From Marasmius tenuissimus (lineage: Eukaryota > Basidiomycota > Agaricomycetes > Agaricales > Marasmiaceae): a DNA stretch of 64,000 nucleotides. Positions 45,330-55,629 of this stretch are shown here, piece after piece (positions within the stretch are counted from its first letter, which is position 1; every line of letters starts with the position of its first letter). Made by a program: the position numbers and the translations under genes. Under the pieces are notes generated by a model. The model ran no database searches. It saw only the letters and a list, made by a program, of their open reading frames with translations, and was not told the origin of the DNA. The DNA lies in NCBI GenBank assembly GCA_029532415.1, contig JAQOTA010000053.1:3534001-3598000 (forward strand). Reading direction: 5' to 3'.

Positions 45330-46361
45330 CTAAACTTCGGACGTAGAGTCAGACTCCTCGTACCCAAAAAGATACGGCGGTGCTTGTAAAGTCGTGTAAA
45401 AGTTCCAATCGACTCTGTCCAGCCGAGGAGGGCGCGCAGGATAAGCTGTCTTCTTTGCTACCCACGCTCCACGGAACTCCTCGTCAGAGTACAAGTTGAC
45501 CATGCATTCATCACATTCCCCGGACCACAAGTTTTCGTTGCGCTGAGAGCTCGAAGCCAGCCGCGTGCTCCCCGAATTATCGCAGCCTACTGAAATATAA
45601 ACCTCTTTCAGGTGCATAAGGGTAGCAAGCGCGTGAAGGTAGTGCACCTGAGAGCTGAAATTAGCGCCCAGAGATAGCAATTAAGTGACCACGCACTGGT
45701 AGACCGGTCCCGCCGCGGTACGTTATTGACGTAGGGCACGGTTCTTGAAAGCTAGGTGTGCAGCAGAGGTGACATAGACCACACCAGACGCTATCTTGCT
45801 CTAGTCGAAGGACCTCCAAAGCAGGAAAAAGACTGGAGAAAGACTGGAGGACGTTCGGAGATGGCCATTCCATCCCTCGCAGGTCGAGCTCGGTGATAGT
45901 GGGTTGTATGTCGTAGTGACTAAGGCGAAAAGACTGGTCGCCAGGAATAGGCATCACCCAGTCAAAACGCAGTCGTTTGAGCTTCTTGAAGCCCCGTATT
46001 GTCCATATGGGCATTGATCGTGGCTGAGAGGGGAGTGTTTGTGTGCAATGAATTTCTCTGTTTTGTTCGGGTTGAGCGAAGACCAACATAAGTACGAGGT
46101 TTGACCGAACCTTGTCCATGAGCTTTGTATCTCCTTGAACAAGAGGGTGCCCTCCAAAAGCTCGTGAGGATTCGTGATAAAGAGACGCCAAAACCAGAAC
46201 TCCAATGTCAAAATGCGAAACATCTTGGACGCAGTGACCAGTGATGATATCGATTCCCAAGACGGTTTGCTTGTAATCCCAGTGCTGTCCTCTGCGGGTG
46301 CCAGAAGGAGGACATGTGAGATAATTTCGCGCACAAGCTCTATTGGTAGAGTGGAGGACAT
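45330..46361 (-). CDS. F-box-like protein with leucine-rich C-terminal part
   Basis: Three exons. The N-terminus SSTLPIELVREIISHVLLLA is a typical basidiomycete F-box start. The first intron (53 nt, GTTCGG...AAACAG, about 46113-46061) joins SSWTR to EIHCTQTLPSQPRSMPIW. The second (GTGCGT...CTCTCAG, about 45704-45654) joins GTGLP to VHYLHALATLMHLKEVYIS. The body has leucine-rich strands (LKRLRFDWVMP, ITELDLRGMEWPS, FPALEVLRLEQD). F-box proteins recruit targets to SCF ubiquitin ligases. Hundreds of such variable genes occur in agaric genomes; the partner is unknown. Confidence 0.72.
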
Positions 46362-48421
46362 GAAAGTTGGGCTTGAGAGTCATATAGATCCAAGTACTTG
46401 GCACGGTGGTGATAAGATAAGATGAGGTGGTGATGATCGGTGATATCATGCCAATCCTTCTTTGAACCAACGTCTCCATTGCCAAACTCGTCAGCCACAA
46501 ATCAAATTCCGAATCCTGCGGCTCAGCCTACTTCTTCCAGTTCTCTGTTACCAGTAGACATGCAAAATGGACCCTTGATAAGTTGTGTCTTTACCGTGTT
46601 ACCGGACCATTCAAATTCTAAACGCCATAATGTAGGTTCCATGGTTGGCCGGGTCTAGAGTATTGTTCAACGTGCACTCAGGGCTGACAGTATTGTGGAC
46701 CAACCTTTCCTATAGCTCGAGTTTTGATCGTAGCATCGTCGATCTACTTCAATCGTCAATCAAACTCAGCCCGTTTCGACCTGCCGACAAGGTATGTAGC
46801 ATGTCTTGGTGCGCAGGGTGACAGATGCTCATTTTGCTTGTAGCATATAGCTCCGTCGAAGACCTGTGGAGATTAGCCCTGTGCTCCGCCGGCGCTCTAA
46901 CGCTTGGAATTGTCAGGGACTTTTGCCGCCACAGATACTGAATGTCCTTCCCCACTCTGAAGGAGTCTTTCTGGCGCCAACATCGCCTCCTTTCCATATC
47001 CGATGGCTTGACTAAGGCCGGTTTACAGTTGTAGCCGTATACATATAATCTTGCTTGATAAGAGCCGTCGGGCGTAGGTGGGTAACATACATTTTCCGTT
47101 CCCCGTCTATAAATGCTTTTCGTCTAAACAAGACACCCTAAGGGTGTACCGTGCTCCAGGGCTGCGGTCTCATTCACTTTCAATTATCCTGAAGCGTATG
47201 CCTGCCGCCACGCCCGAGTGGCGGTACGTTGTGGCTGAGGGGAGGAGAGGGACTCTGCTTTGAGGGATGCCTCTACAGCTTTGAGACCGCAAATACGTTT
47301 AACGTCCGCTGCTCTCATATACACTCAATCGGCTTGACTGCGCATGATGCGGTAGATCGCGCTCACAACCATCAAAATCCTTCCCCTTTCCTTCGCTACC
47401 TCGTGGGACCGGCCAATCTCACGACCCACCGCCCAAAGCTGATAATTCGTTTACAGGCAATCATTCTGACGTGAGTCGACCCGAGAATCGTACGAGTATG
47501 GCTGAGTACCGATATCCCGACGTACATGGTACGGGATAGGGAGTCCGAGCGCGTCAGCTTTTTCAGCACCCCACACCTAATACTCCCAAGACTGCTGTCG
47601 GGTTTCAAAGTCCTCCATCGGCAGTGACGAAACTGTAGCTGCCTGCCGTGCAGGCCGTCGGCGATGATTGGCGGATATGCGGTTCAACGGTTCAATCACA
47701 GCTATGGGAACCTGCGAATGGTGCGGGCTGTTTCTAAATGGGAGAAATAGAGGGCGATGTACTGTGAAAAGTTCAAATCATCAGGAGGTTGCTAAGTGTA
47801 CAGTGATTCTACAACTGCGCGACGGCGTTTTCAGTCCGTTCGCCATATACTGGATGCCCGAAGGTGTAACAGCGTCTGAGGAATATCGATAGGTATGTAC
47901 TGAGTCCTGTAAAATATATATTACAATACTATGTATAACAGTTGCAAGAGAGTCCCAGCCGCGGGAGTAGTCTTGGCCGAGTTTCACAAGATGCACGATG
48001 GAGAGTTTACTGGAATGTCATTGATAGGCTAACATTGGCCGCATGGAGGTGACGAAGGCGGGATCGGAAGCTCGGTATGAATGGGCCTTGGGAAGCGGTG
48101 ATATAAGGAAGTTAGGGATCGATAATCTTTGCTATTCGCATCGGTGGCTGCGGAACAGGAAACCAAGTCATCATCACAAACGAGGAAGCCGGGACTTGTG
48201 AATACCCATGAAAAACAAAGCGGCGACTAGGAGGCGTTTATGTCAGGAAGCAATACGAATACCCCTCCGTCGCGAAGTGAGTTGATAGACACCCAGAATT
48301 GTAACGGGTAGACACCGTTGCGATTCTAGCGCCGACGTCTTGGTGATCGAGACTGATACCTCCAAAAGGAGGGGTGGGTGTGTACGGTGAATGATACTGC
48401 GTGGGGAAGGGAACGCGAATC
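46362..48421. other. Two-kilobase region with no supported gene
   Basis: Several short open frames exist on both strands, but none has family blocks, a credible start and splice sites. It may hold decayed sequence. Confidence 0.45.
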
Positions 48422-49769
48422 CTAGTACAGGTAAGGACGAGCAGTCCCTGCTGGGGGAAATGGAAAATGGGCTGAATTGTCGGGGAACCAGGACTTCAGG
48501 TAAGACGGCTGTCCCCCCGTCTGCATGATCGAATTCGATGCCATGTTCGTGGTGGAGCGCTCTGAGGAATGCCTGTAGGTACCACGCAACATCTCGTAGC
48601 TTAAACCTGGTGTATGTTGAACAGGGGCCGGCAAAGTAGGCGTAGTTGAGAGGTCGTAGGGGGTGAAGGAGCTGGAGGGGTCAAAGTTATCGTAATATGT
48701 AGGTTTTGGCGGAACACTTCCACTGAAAGACCCCTCGACAAGCACGCCGTTTGAATAATCGGCCTGCGGGTACGTGGAAGTATTCGTGGTAGCCATACTC
48801 AACGAAGTTGGACTCGAAGGTGCAGTAGGATCGGCATAGAATAGCTCATGAATCGAGCTACGCGGACTGGGGGTGGCAGGTTCATAGTCAGTGCCCTCGG
48901 ATTCACTTCCAAAATTCCACCGCAGCTCCGTTTGCTCGAATTCAGTGTGAGCTGAACATGAAGGATCTGCAATATCCGGATGAACACTGGTAATAGAAGG
49001 GGAGGGTGTGGACCGCGAGGATGCCGGGGAAGCACGAGAGCTTTCGGCCTGGGCGGTCGCTGACTTTCGTTTCGAAGCTAACCTCTTTAATCGAGAGACC
49101 TCTGGATCGTTTACAAATATGCATACCCTTCCGCGTGTAGTGCATTTGGAGCAAGGGTAAACGAGGTCGCACTTGATTTTGGAGTCGGCACAGGCCTACA
49201 ACCATGCGAGCATCAGCGTCAGCGTCATTGAGCATCAAAGCGGAAGAAAGCTAAGTACCTGACAGGATTTCTGTCTCGATCGCTGACTGTGTTGCCTAAA
49301 GGTAATTTAGGAAGCCGTCCGTACATTGAATAGGCAAACAGTGCTTACGAGTTGCCACAGGTTTTCTTGTGTCGGGATAGAAGATCGCTTCGGGTGAACT
49401 CCGAGCTACACATCTGCGTTTCGTCAGATACAAATGTAGGGTCGCCGAAACAGATGGCATACATCACAGCGGTAAAGTCGTTGATTTATGTCTGGAGAGA
49501 ACACAGAAGTAGAAGTTAACAGAGATGAGCTCAACGAATCAAAGCATCACAAGTGATACTAACGGGAGCGAACATGACGGTTCAAATGAGTCGTTCGGGT
49601 GAACTTTGCGGGGCAGAAAGAACAGGACTTGGTCTAGAAGAAGTAGCATGAGTCAGCGATTCGTTGGACTCCCTGGGATACAAGCTCAGCGCACCTGTGG
49701 CAGCTTGGGTATATTGCCTCTATGGGAGCGAGTGCGAACAGGTTGGGGAAGCGTTGTCGTGGTGAACAT
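48422..49769 (-). CDS. Transcription factor with two C2H2 fingers plus a Zn2Cys6 cluster
   Basis: Start at 49769 (FTTTTLPQPVRTRSHRGN). Spliced frames give C2H2 finger 1 (CSFCPAKFTRTTHLNRHVRSH), finger 2 (CDMCSSEFTRSDLLSRHKKTC), and directly after a complete Zn2Cys6 cluster with Cys spacing 2-6-5-2-6 (SCQACADSKIKC, then DLVYPCSKCTTRGRVC). The remainder is Ser/Thr/Pro-rich with Tyr repeats and no fungal_trans domain that I can see. Introns are near 49680-49634, 49570-49495, 49465-49410, 49355-49300 and 49260-49200. Both parts would bind DNA, probably giving a composite site. Target genes are unknown. Confidence 0.83.
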
Positions 49770-49961
49770 CTTGGGAAATTGTGCTGGGATGATTAAGATA
49801 CGATCCAGAGTTGACCGAGGATCTTTTTAAAGAGGCTGCACTCGTGCCATGCCCAAACAGTGCAGTGATCCAAGGGCTGTGATATCAAAATGAATGGCAT
49901 CTCACTTTAGGTAATGAACAGAAACTTTGGATCTACCTCCGAACCGCGCAGCTCAAGACAT

Positions 49962-50624
49962 TTAAACGACCATTGAACCAAGCCTGAGGAGCTCTTTTGC
50001 CGCCTGGAGCTCGTCATCTAGGGTGTGAATGAAACCCTGAAGCTGACGAATATTTTCAATGCCCCCCGAACGAACACAGGTCTGGAGATAAATACCGTAA
50101 GAGTCCGACGGTTGATTGGGAAATACTTTGACGCTTACGTGCGGCTCACTACGTGGGGCGGAACCACCAAGCACCTTTCGAGGTAGTTCTTGGGTTCGGA
50201 GAAAAGCTGAGGTTCGTCCGTGGTCTCAGGGGATCCGAGACGCGTGAACTGTTCGAGACGCGCCTGCTCTGGCATCCAAGGAATTCTCTAGGTACTGATA
50301 TTCAGCCTTAGCATCAAGAGCTCACACATCTGAGTCGGACAGACGGTTCAGCCGAGGCCAAGTCCATGGCGGACATTCGTCTGCTCGACTTCGACGATCA
50401 AGCCCATAGAGGAATAGACTAGTGGCGCCTGTCGTCCAGGGACGTACTGACCGAGGACGCGTTACGGGTAGGTTCCTGGTCACCCAAATGAAGTCCTTCC
50501 ATGCTGATAGTCGGTACTGCTTTACCATTTCCAGAAATGATTGGCACTTGGATCCATGGGCGCTGGCAGGCAAGCGCACACAGTATAAGAGGATGTACAA
50601 ATCAAATTCGCATGCAAGATTCAA
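49962..50624 (-). CDS. Uncertain gene, unrecognised product
   Basis: Two open stretches look protein-like. The 3' one (APRSEPH, a clean 57-nt intron GTAAGC...CTCCAG, then CVRSGGIENIRQLQGFIHTL and an end at 49962) is the stronger. The 5' one contains YRLSAWKDFIWVTRNLP. I could not find a good intron to join them, and no ATG is clear. It could be a decayed gene. Confidence 0.3.
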
Positions 50625-50794
50625 ATCTTCTCAGTCGGATGTAACTGCTGGCCGTCCAGGGCCTGACCAGGCCTGACCCGATAGATAAGGGACATGTGTT
50701 GTCCTCTTATTCGGATTGTCCGTCTTCGTTTCGCTGCCCACAGTAGCCCAGCCAATGTATCTGTTGCTTCTGTGATCAGCATTGGGCGCAAGCA

Positions 50795-51212
50795 TCAGAA
50801 GTGGTCTGGGCCTTTGTCGACGAGCGTGCTAAGCAGCCGCGGGTCCTCGAGAAAGAATAAGTTCGCCGGTCTCAGTTGCCAGGAAGCTAGCTGTATCTCC
50901 TTTCGAGCTACAACAGGTTGATAGATGGTCACTCGACCTGATCAGCAGTTTTCCCGGTTCGTGAGTCACCGTCCATATTCTACAAGGTCAAATAAAGGAA
51001 CTCACCTTTGACGGTATTTGCGACCGCACCGGAGAGATGCTGGTTATGCTCGCTTCAGGGGTTTGACCATGAGCGGCGGCTCTCAGGGAACCGGAAACGA
51101 CCAACTGCAACGGTTGGAACAGCGCGCCACGCAGGCGCCGCTGAAGCATCGTTGAAAGAAAATGATGAACCTCACAAAGCAAGAGAAACAACGCGAAGGA
51201 TCTTGTCAACAT
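50795..51212 (-). CDS. Uncertain small gene, unrecognised product
   Basis: Start at 51212 (LTRSFALFLLLCEVHHFLST, hydrophobic), then RRLRGALFQPLQLVVSG, intron GTGAGT...TTGTAG, a short exon MDGDSRTGKTADQ, a 46-nt intron GTCGAG...ATACAG, and a last exon LASWQLRPANLFFLEDPRLL ending at 50795. About 114 aa. The frame is consistent, but no family was recognised, so this could be chance. Confidence 0.35.
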
Positions 51213-51383
51213 CCCCCATTTCGATGCAAACCTGTGACCGGGGCTCAACCGGTACGGGATGGACGTAGAAGTTCTTGAGCACGAGGCTACAGCACTAAAG
51301 CACAAATCGGAAGGAAGAACGAATGAACCAGGTCCAGGTAGCCAAAATACAAGGTCGACAGAAGAAAAAATACCAGAAGGGGT

Positions 51384-52253
51384 TTATGTTCCTTGTCCGC
51401 TACTTCCTGTAGCGGCTTTAGAGGCGCCTGATCTGCCTCCTTCAGGTTCTTCGTCTCCCTCGTCGTCTACATCCTCATCCTCCCCTGCATCTTCCATATC
51501 GACATCCTCTTCGTCTGCAGCCGCTGCTGGTCCTGCTGATATAGATTCACCGCCAGGCGCGAGCGGGACTGACGTGTACGGAGCGGAAGCCGCAGCAGTA
51601 GCAGAAGCCTTTTCCTTGCCTTTAGCCCTGGCTGACGAGGCGCTTTTTCCCTTCGCAGTGGAGCCGCCCTTCTTAGATTTCTCGGGTTTAGACAGGTCGC
51701 GATATGCTAAAAGACCGGGATCTCAGGATACAAGGGTAAAGACACGATCTTCACAACTCACCTTGGAGTTCTGCCTGCAGTGGGTTGACGAGGTCCCCCA
51801 ATTCAATCATCTCCAGTGCCTTCAACACATCATATGCAGAAATACTCTTGTGTTGTTTCGATTGAGCCACATCGTGCGCCCTGGCGAGACGCGTCAATGA
51901 TCAACGGTGAACGCGTTAAAAGGAGAGACTTGCGTCGCGGCTATAGTATAAAGGGTTGAAGACCATCAATGAGCGCGTAGAGAGAGGTTATACGGAGACG
52001 TACCTAGATAATTGATGAAAACTGTAGAGCCTTTCACCAGTGCCAGTATTGTCTCTTTTTGGAGTTTGGTGTTCTCTGGGACCTGATCTATCGTCGTCAC
52101 GGTACTTCATGACTTTAGAAACGGGAAACGTACAGCGGATTTGGCAATTTTCGTCACTATGCTCTTTGGTAACTCGAAATTGTCCAGTCCTTCTGAAACG
52201 AGATCCTGTTGAGCTTGCGCCGATATTGGTCCTGGATTATCCTTCCTCGGCAT
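51384..52253 (-). CDS. DPB4: Histone-fold subunit of DNA polymerase epsilon / chromatin complex (Dpb4, POLE3-like)
   Basis: Start at 52253 (PRKDNPGPISAQAQQDL). The histone fold reads FELPKSIVTKIAKSAVPENT, KLQKETILALVKGSTVFINY, AHDVAQSKQHKSISAYDVLK and ALEMIELGDLVNPLQAEL, matching Dpb4/POLE3/CHRAC17. A lysine-rich linker and a Glu/Asp-rich tail (DEEDVDMEDAGEDEDVDDEG) follow. Dpb4 pairs with Dpb3 in polymerase epsilon and in an ISWI remodeler. Introns: 52136-52086, a second with donor GTCTCC (L-G-T-A junction, about 52006-51891), and a third near 51763-51710. The long open frame on the opposite strand is its antisense shadow. Confidence 0.88.
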
Positions 52254-53108
52254 GTTTTGTAGTCGTTCTGAGAAAATGGATGGAGTGAAAGGCTCAAGCG
52301 TCGATTATACAGAACGAGAGCAGGCAGGCAGGAGGGGAGGTGGGCGACGAGACCTCGATGACCCTTTACCGGCGCCCGTTAGCACAATAAATTCCCACGG
52401 CTGCCAAACTCCGAACTTGAAGGGATTGCTCTCAAAGGTTAAAGCCCAGTGAAAATCGACAATATTCTCAGCTATTCCCAGCCATTCTGAGCTATTAAAT
52501 AAGCGATGTTACGTCCAAATTTCTGACAATGGCTGACACGGGTTTGCAATGACCATTTTCGCAACCTTTACTTAGTGTCAGCTATTGTAGGACGCACAAG
52601 GCTCGACTGTCATCGCGGGCTGCACAAGGGCTGCAAGCTATTCCCTGCTATTATGCTATGTACTATTCCCTGCTATTATGCCATGAGCTATTCCCTGCTA
52701 TTGTTCTGAATCAACGTGCGGGGAGGCTACAGGGTATTCTCACCTATTGTTGATGTAGCTATTGCAGGATATTCCCTGCTAGTATTCCGGATTGCTTCGA
52801 ATCACCCCATTGACCTATTGGCAGGTATTGTATGCAATTACTATTGATTCCTATTGTACCATACTACAGCTTCACGACACTAATAGTAATTCCCGGTTGG
52901 GACTACTTGAACTTGAAGAACAAGAAAATGCGAAACCAGCTGCCAGTGACTACGTTCTGGATCTGATTGTCGAAGTCTGCGAACGTCGACATATATCTGC
53001 TATCACTCTCTCCGAATCACCGCCGTTCAATCTGTCCGAAATTCGAATGGCGTTGAGTCATCTGATTGTCGACTGAGAACAAAGTCATACCTGGTTTTCA
53101 ATCCGAGA
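52254..53108. other. Intergenic with a small tandem repeat
   Basis: The left part is the Dpb4 promoter. The middle holds repeats based on CTATTCCCTGCTATT. The plus open frame 52792-53076 has no recognisable features. Confidence 0.5.
52638..52790. repeat. Short tandem repeat, unit of about 24 bp
   Basis: Three adjacent copies (about 52638, 52662 and 52686) share CTATTCCCTGCTATT, with variable ends (ATGCTATG, ATGCCATG, GTTCTG). A further looser copy, ATATTCCCTGCTAGTATTCC, is at 52769. Confidence 0.7.
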
Positions 53109-55478
53109 CTATCTTCTTCCATTCTTGCCGTTCGCCTTTCCATTCGCCTTCCCGGCATAATAGAACTTCTGTCGAACGTATGATCATCAGTTAACGCTGT
53201 AAAACTGAGAGTCATAGACGTACCTCCCACAGTTCGTCTGGAGCTCCATCCAACCACGTCCAAAATTCGCCCTGAGGAATCTTGTCGGGGTGTAAATCTT
53301 TACGCATGTCCCTGTAATGGCATTTGGCTAGATTGCTACAAAAGGAGGGAATTAGTGAACGAACGCATGGAAGACAAGTCGAGAAAGACTTACTGAGACG
53401 TGCCGGCTACCCCATACTTGAGAAAGGCTTGAGGATTGCGAAGGGTGGGAATACCTCTCGAAAGTTTTGGCTTTGGGGGCTCCGACTCCGCGTTAGATAA
53501 TGTTGCTCCAGATGAGGTGGATGGAGGGTGTTCTGTGGCGGCTGCAAGGATGGCTGGGGTTCCATTAGAAATAGACATCGAGGCCTGGTTATTCTCCGAA
53601 GGGCAGGTTTCATTGATGTCAGTGTTACCCATAGGTTGGTCTTGAAGTTCGGACGCGGATGCAGTGGGATCGTCGACAACCATGCTATCAACCGAATCAT
53701 TGTTGCAAGGAAGTGACTTCTCTGCACCAGTCCTTTGGTTGGACGAAGGAAATCTAGATATAGGGAGGAAATATGCTGAGCAAGGATATCAGAGTTAGAG
53801 TTACGAGGAAACTCTTACAAATTGATGGCTTCGCGATTCTATGGAGTTGAATCATGTTAGGCCTCGCGATAATATGTGAGTAGAATGTAAGTCACCTTTC
53901 TTCGTGCAGGTGCATCAACTAGTCTTGCTCTCTTCGGAAGGGGAGCATCGTCTTGCCCGCTACCACCCGAATCGTTCTCTTCCACCGAGTCGGGGCGGGA
54001 AGATGCCATAGAAGAAGGGTTATGGTAGATATCGCGCATCTGATCAATATCTTGCGACATCGATTCAGAACGGGGGCGTTTGCCGTTCCCGGGGGTTCCC
54101 TGTACTAAAGGTGCTTGAATCGGAGTGGAAGGCGGAGTGGTTTGGCCCACTGAGCTCAGAGGAACAGGAATAGGGGTAACCAGAGTTGGCGGATTAGGAG
54201 GAGTCACTAATGGAGCAATGGTAGTAGACTCTGAAGCGGCAGCAGCTGGTGGAGGAGGAACGTGAATAGTGGAAAGAGGAGCTGGTGGATGGGGAATAGT
54301 AGCAGGAGTGGGAGCGGGGGCCAGAGGAGTAGGAGTGGTAGGAGAAACTGGACTTGGTAGAGCCTCTGGGATCGTTGAGGCAGGTGTAACAGGGATAGGA
54401 TTAGAAGCTGGAGTGGTTGAAACAAGAACTCCCATTGGAGTTGGAGTTGGAGTGGAAGGGGGAACCGGAGTGGAACGAGAGATGGGAGTAGGAGGGAGAG
54501 CTGGCGTGGAACGAGAGACAACAGTAAGAGAACCCGACGATGTACCGGATGTATCGGATGCACCGCCGTTTACTTGGGTCTTCTCTGCTTCCTTCTTTGC
54601 AAGATGTGCCTTCAAGAGCTTTTTACCGTGGTTCTGCCACCAGGAGGAAAAGCCCTCCTTCGCAACTCTGTCTGCTTTCCAGTTGCCTTCACAAAGCTGC
54701 AGCTCAGGAGCCAAAACTCGCATTATCCTGTAATAACCGACCCTGACGAGGGGCATGAGCTGGTCCCAGGAACCCGACGTTATCATCCCTGCAGAGCCAA
54801 ACATAAACCACACGCCCCGGCAATCGCGAAGTATTGCTCCACATCGTTCGGGGTGGAGAAATTCACCGAGTTGGCTCTCGAGGAATTGATAGGCAGCATA
54901 TTCAATCTTCTTTCCATCAATTTCGGTAGGCATCTCGGACGCCCTATAGTTCTGAGGCTGCCAAAAGCGACAAGCAGGGTATGCCTTGGCGTCCAATTCC
55001 GTGAAGTCGACGAGCCCCCGCAGATCAAATGGGCCTTCGACGTGGTGGCACTCTGCGGGGGCTGGTTGCACCACAGTCGGTAGTCGGTCGAGAATAGCTT
55101 TGTTGATGAGGCTAACGAATGCGTGAGTAATGTTCAATATCAACATATGACATATAAGACGTATAATGACACTGACCATAGATTGTCTATTGCTATTATG
55201 AGATGACGGATAACCGTGTTCTCCGATGCTGCAGGCTCGCCTTGAACCTGATTCAAGATTGCGCCGGAATTGAAACTAGCGAATGTGTTGAGACTCGGAG
55301 TAGTTTCTCGAGTAAGTTCGGTGATTTCTCTGTCGAGAGAGACTGAAGACATGCTCTGTGAACGTTGGGCCTCTGTGAATGATTCACTGAGAGAGGTGAC
55401 AGTCGTTGTAGAGGGGGTTCTCTCGAGAGGACTGTTCACGAAGTAGGTATTGTTAGGGTGGTAGGCACCTTCTGACAT
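53109..55478 (-). CDS. Proline-rich protein of unknown function, neighbour of the TET/JBP-like gene
   Basis: Start at 55478 (SEGAYHPNNTYFVNSPLERT). A Ser/Thr-rich N-terminus leads to a folded-looking block (SLINKAILDRLPTVVQPAPA, AYPACRFWQPQNYRASEMPT, DCRGVWFMFGSAGMITSGSW, EGFSSWWQNHGKKLLKAHLA). A long Pro/Thr/Ser repeat region follows, then NLS-like KRPRSESMSQDIDQ and PLPKRARLVDAPARRK, and a C-terminal block HYRDMRKDLHPDKIPQGEFW near the stop at 53109. Several introns are inferred (about 55185-55115, 53885-53840, 53770, 53400-53335 and 53220-53165). No domain was recognised; similar proteins may be specific to agarics. Confidence 0.65.
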
Positions 55479-55629
55479 GGCTGGTAGGAAAGGGACAAGT
55501 TACGTGGCTGTCCTTTTCGCGTCTCTACCCGTTTTATATTGGTCAGGTGATCGCGTAACAGACATAAATTTTGCACTGAAAGATCGCGATAGTTCTGACT
55601 GGCGTATAAGTTCAAGGAATAACATATAT

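Noticed and set aside
45954..46500. F-box gene as a frameshifted pseudogene
   Set aside because: A 53-nt GT-AG intron inside the frame overlap restores the frame, so the gene can be intact.
51259..51900. 213-codon plus-strand open frame, Ser-rich
   Set aside because: It is the antisense of the Dpb4-like gene; its low-complexity sequence mirrors the acidic tail.
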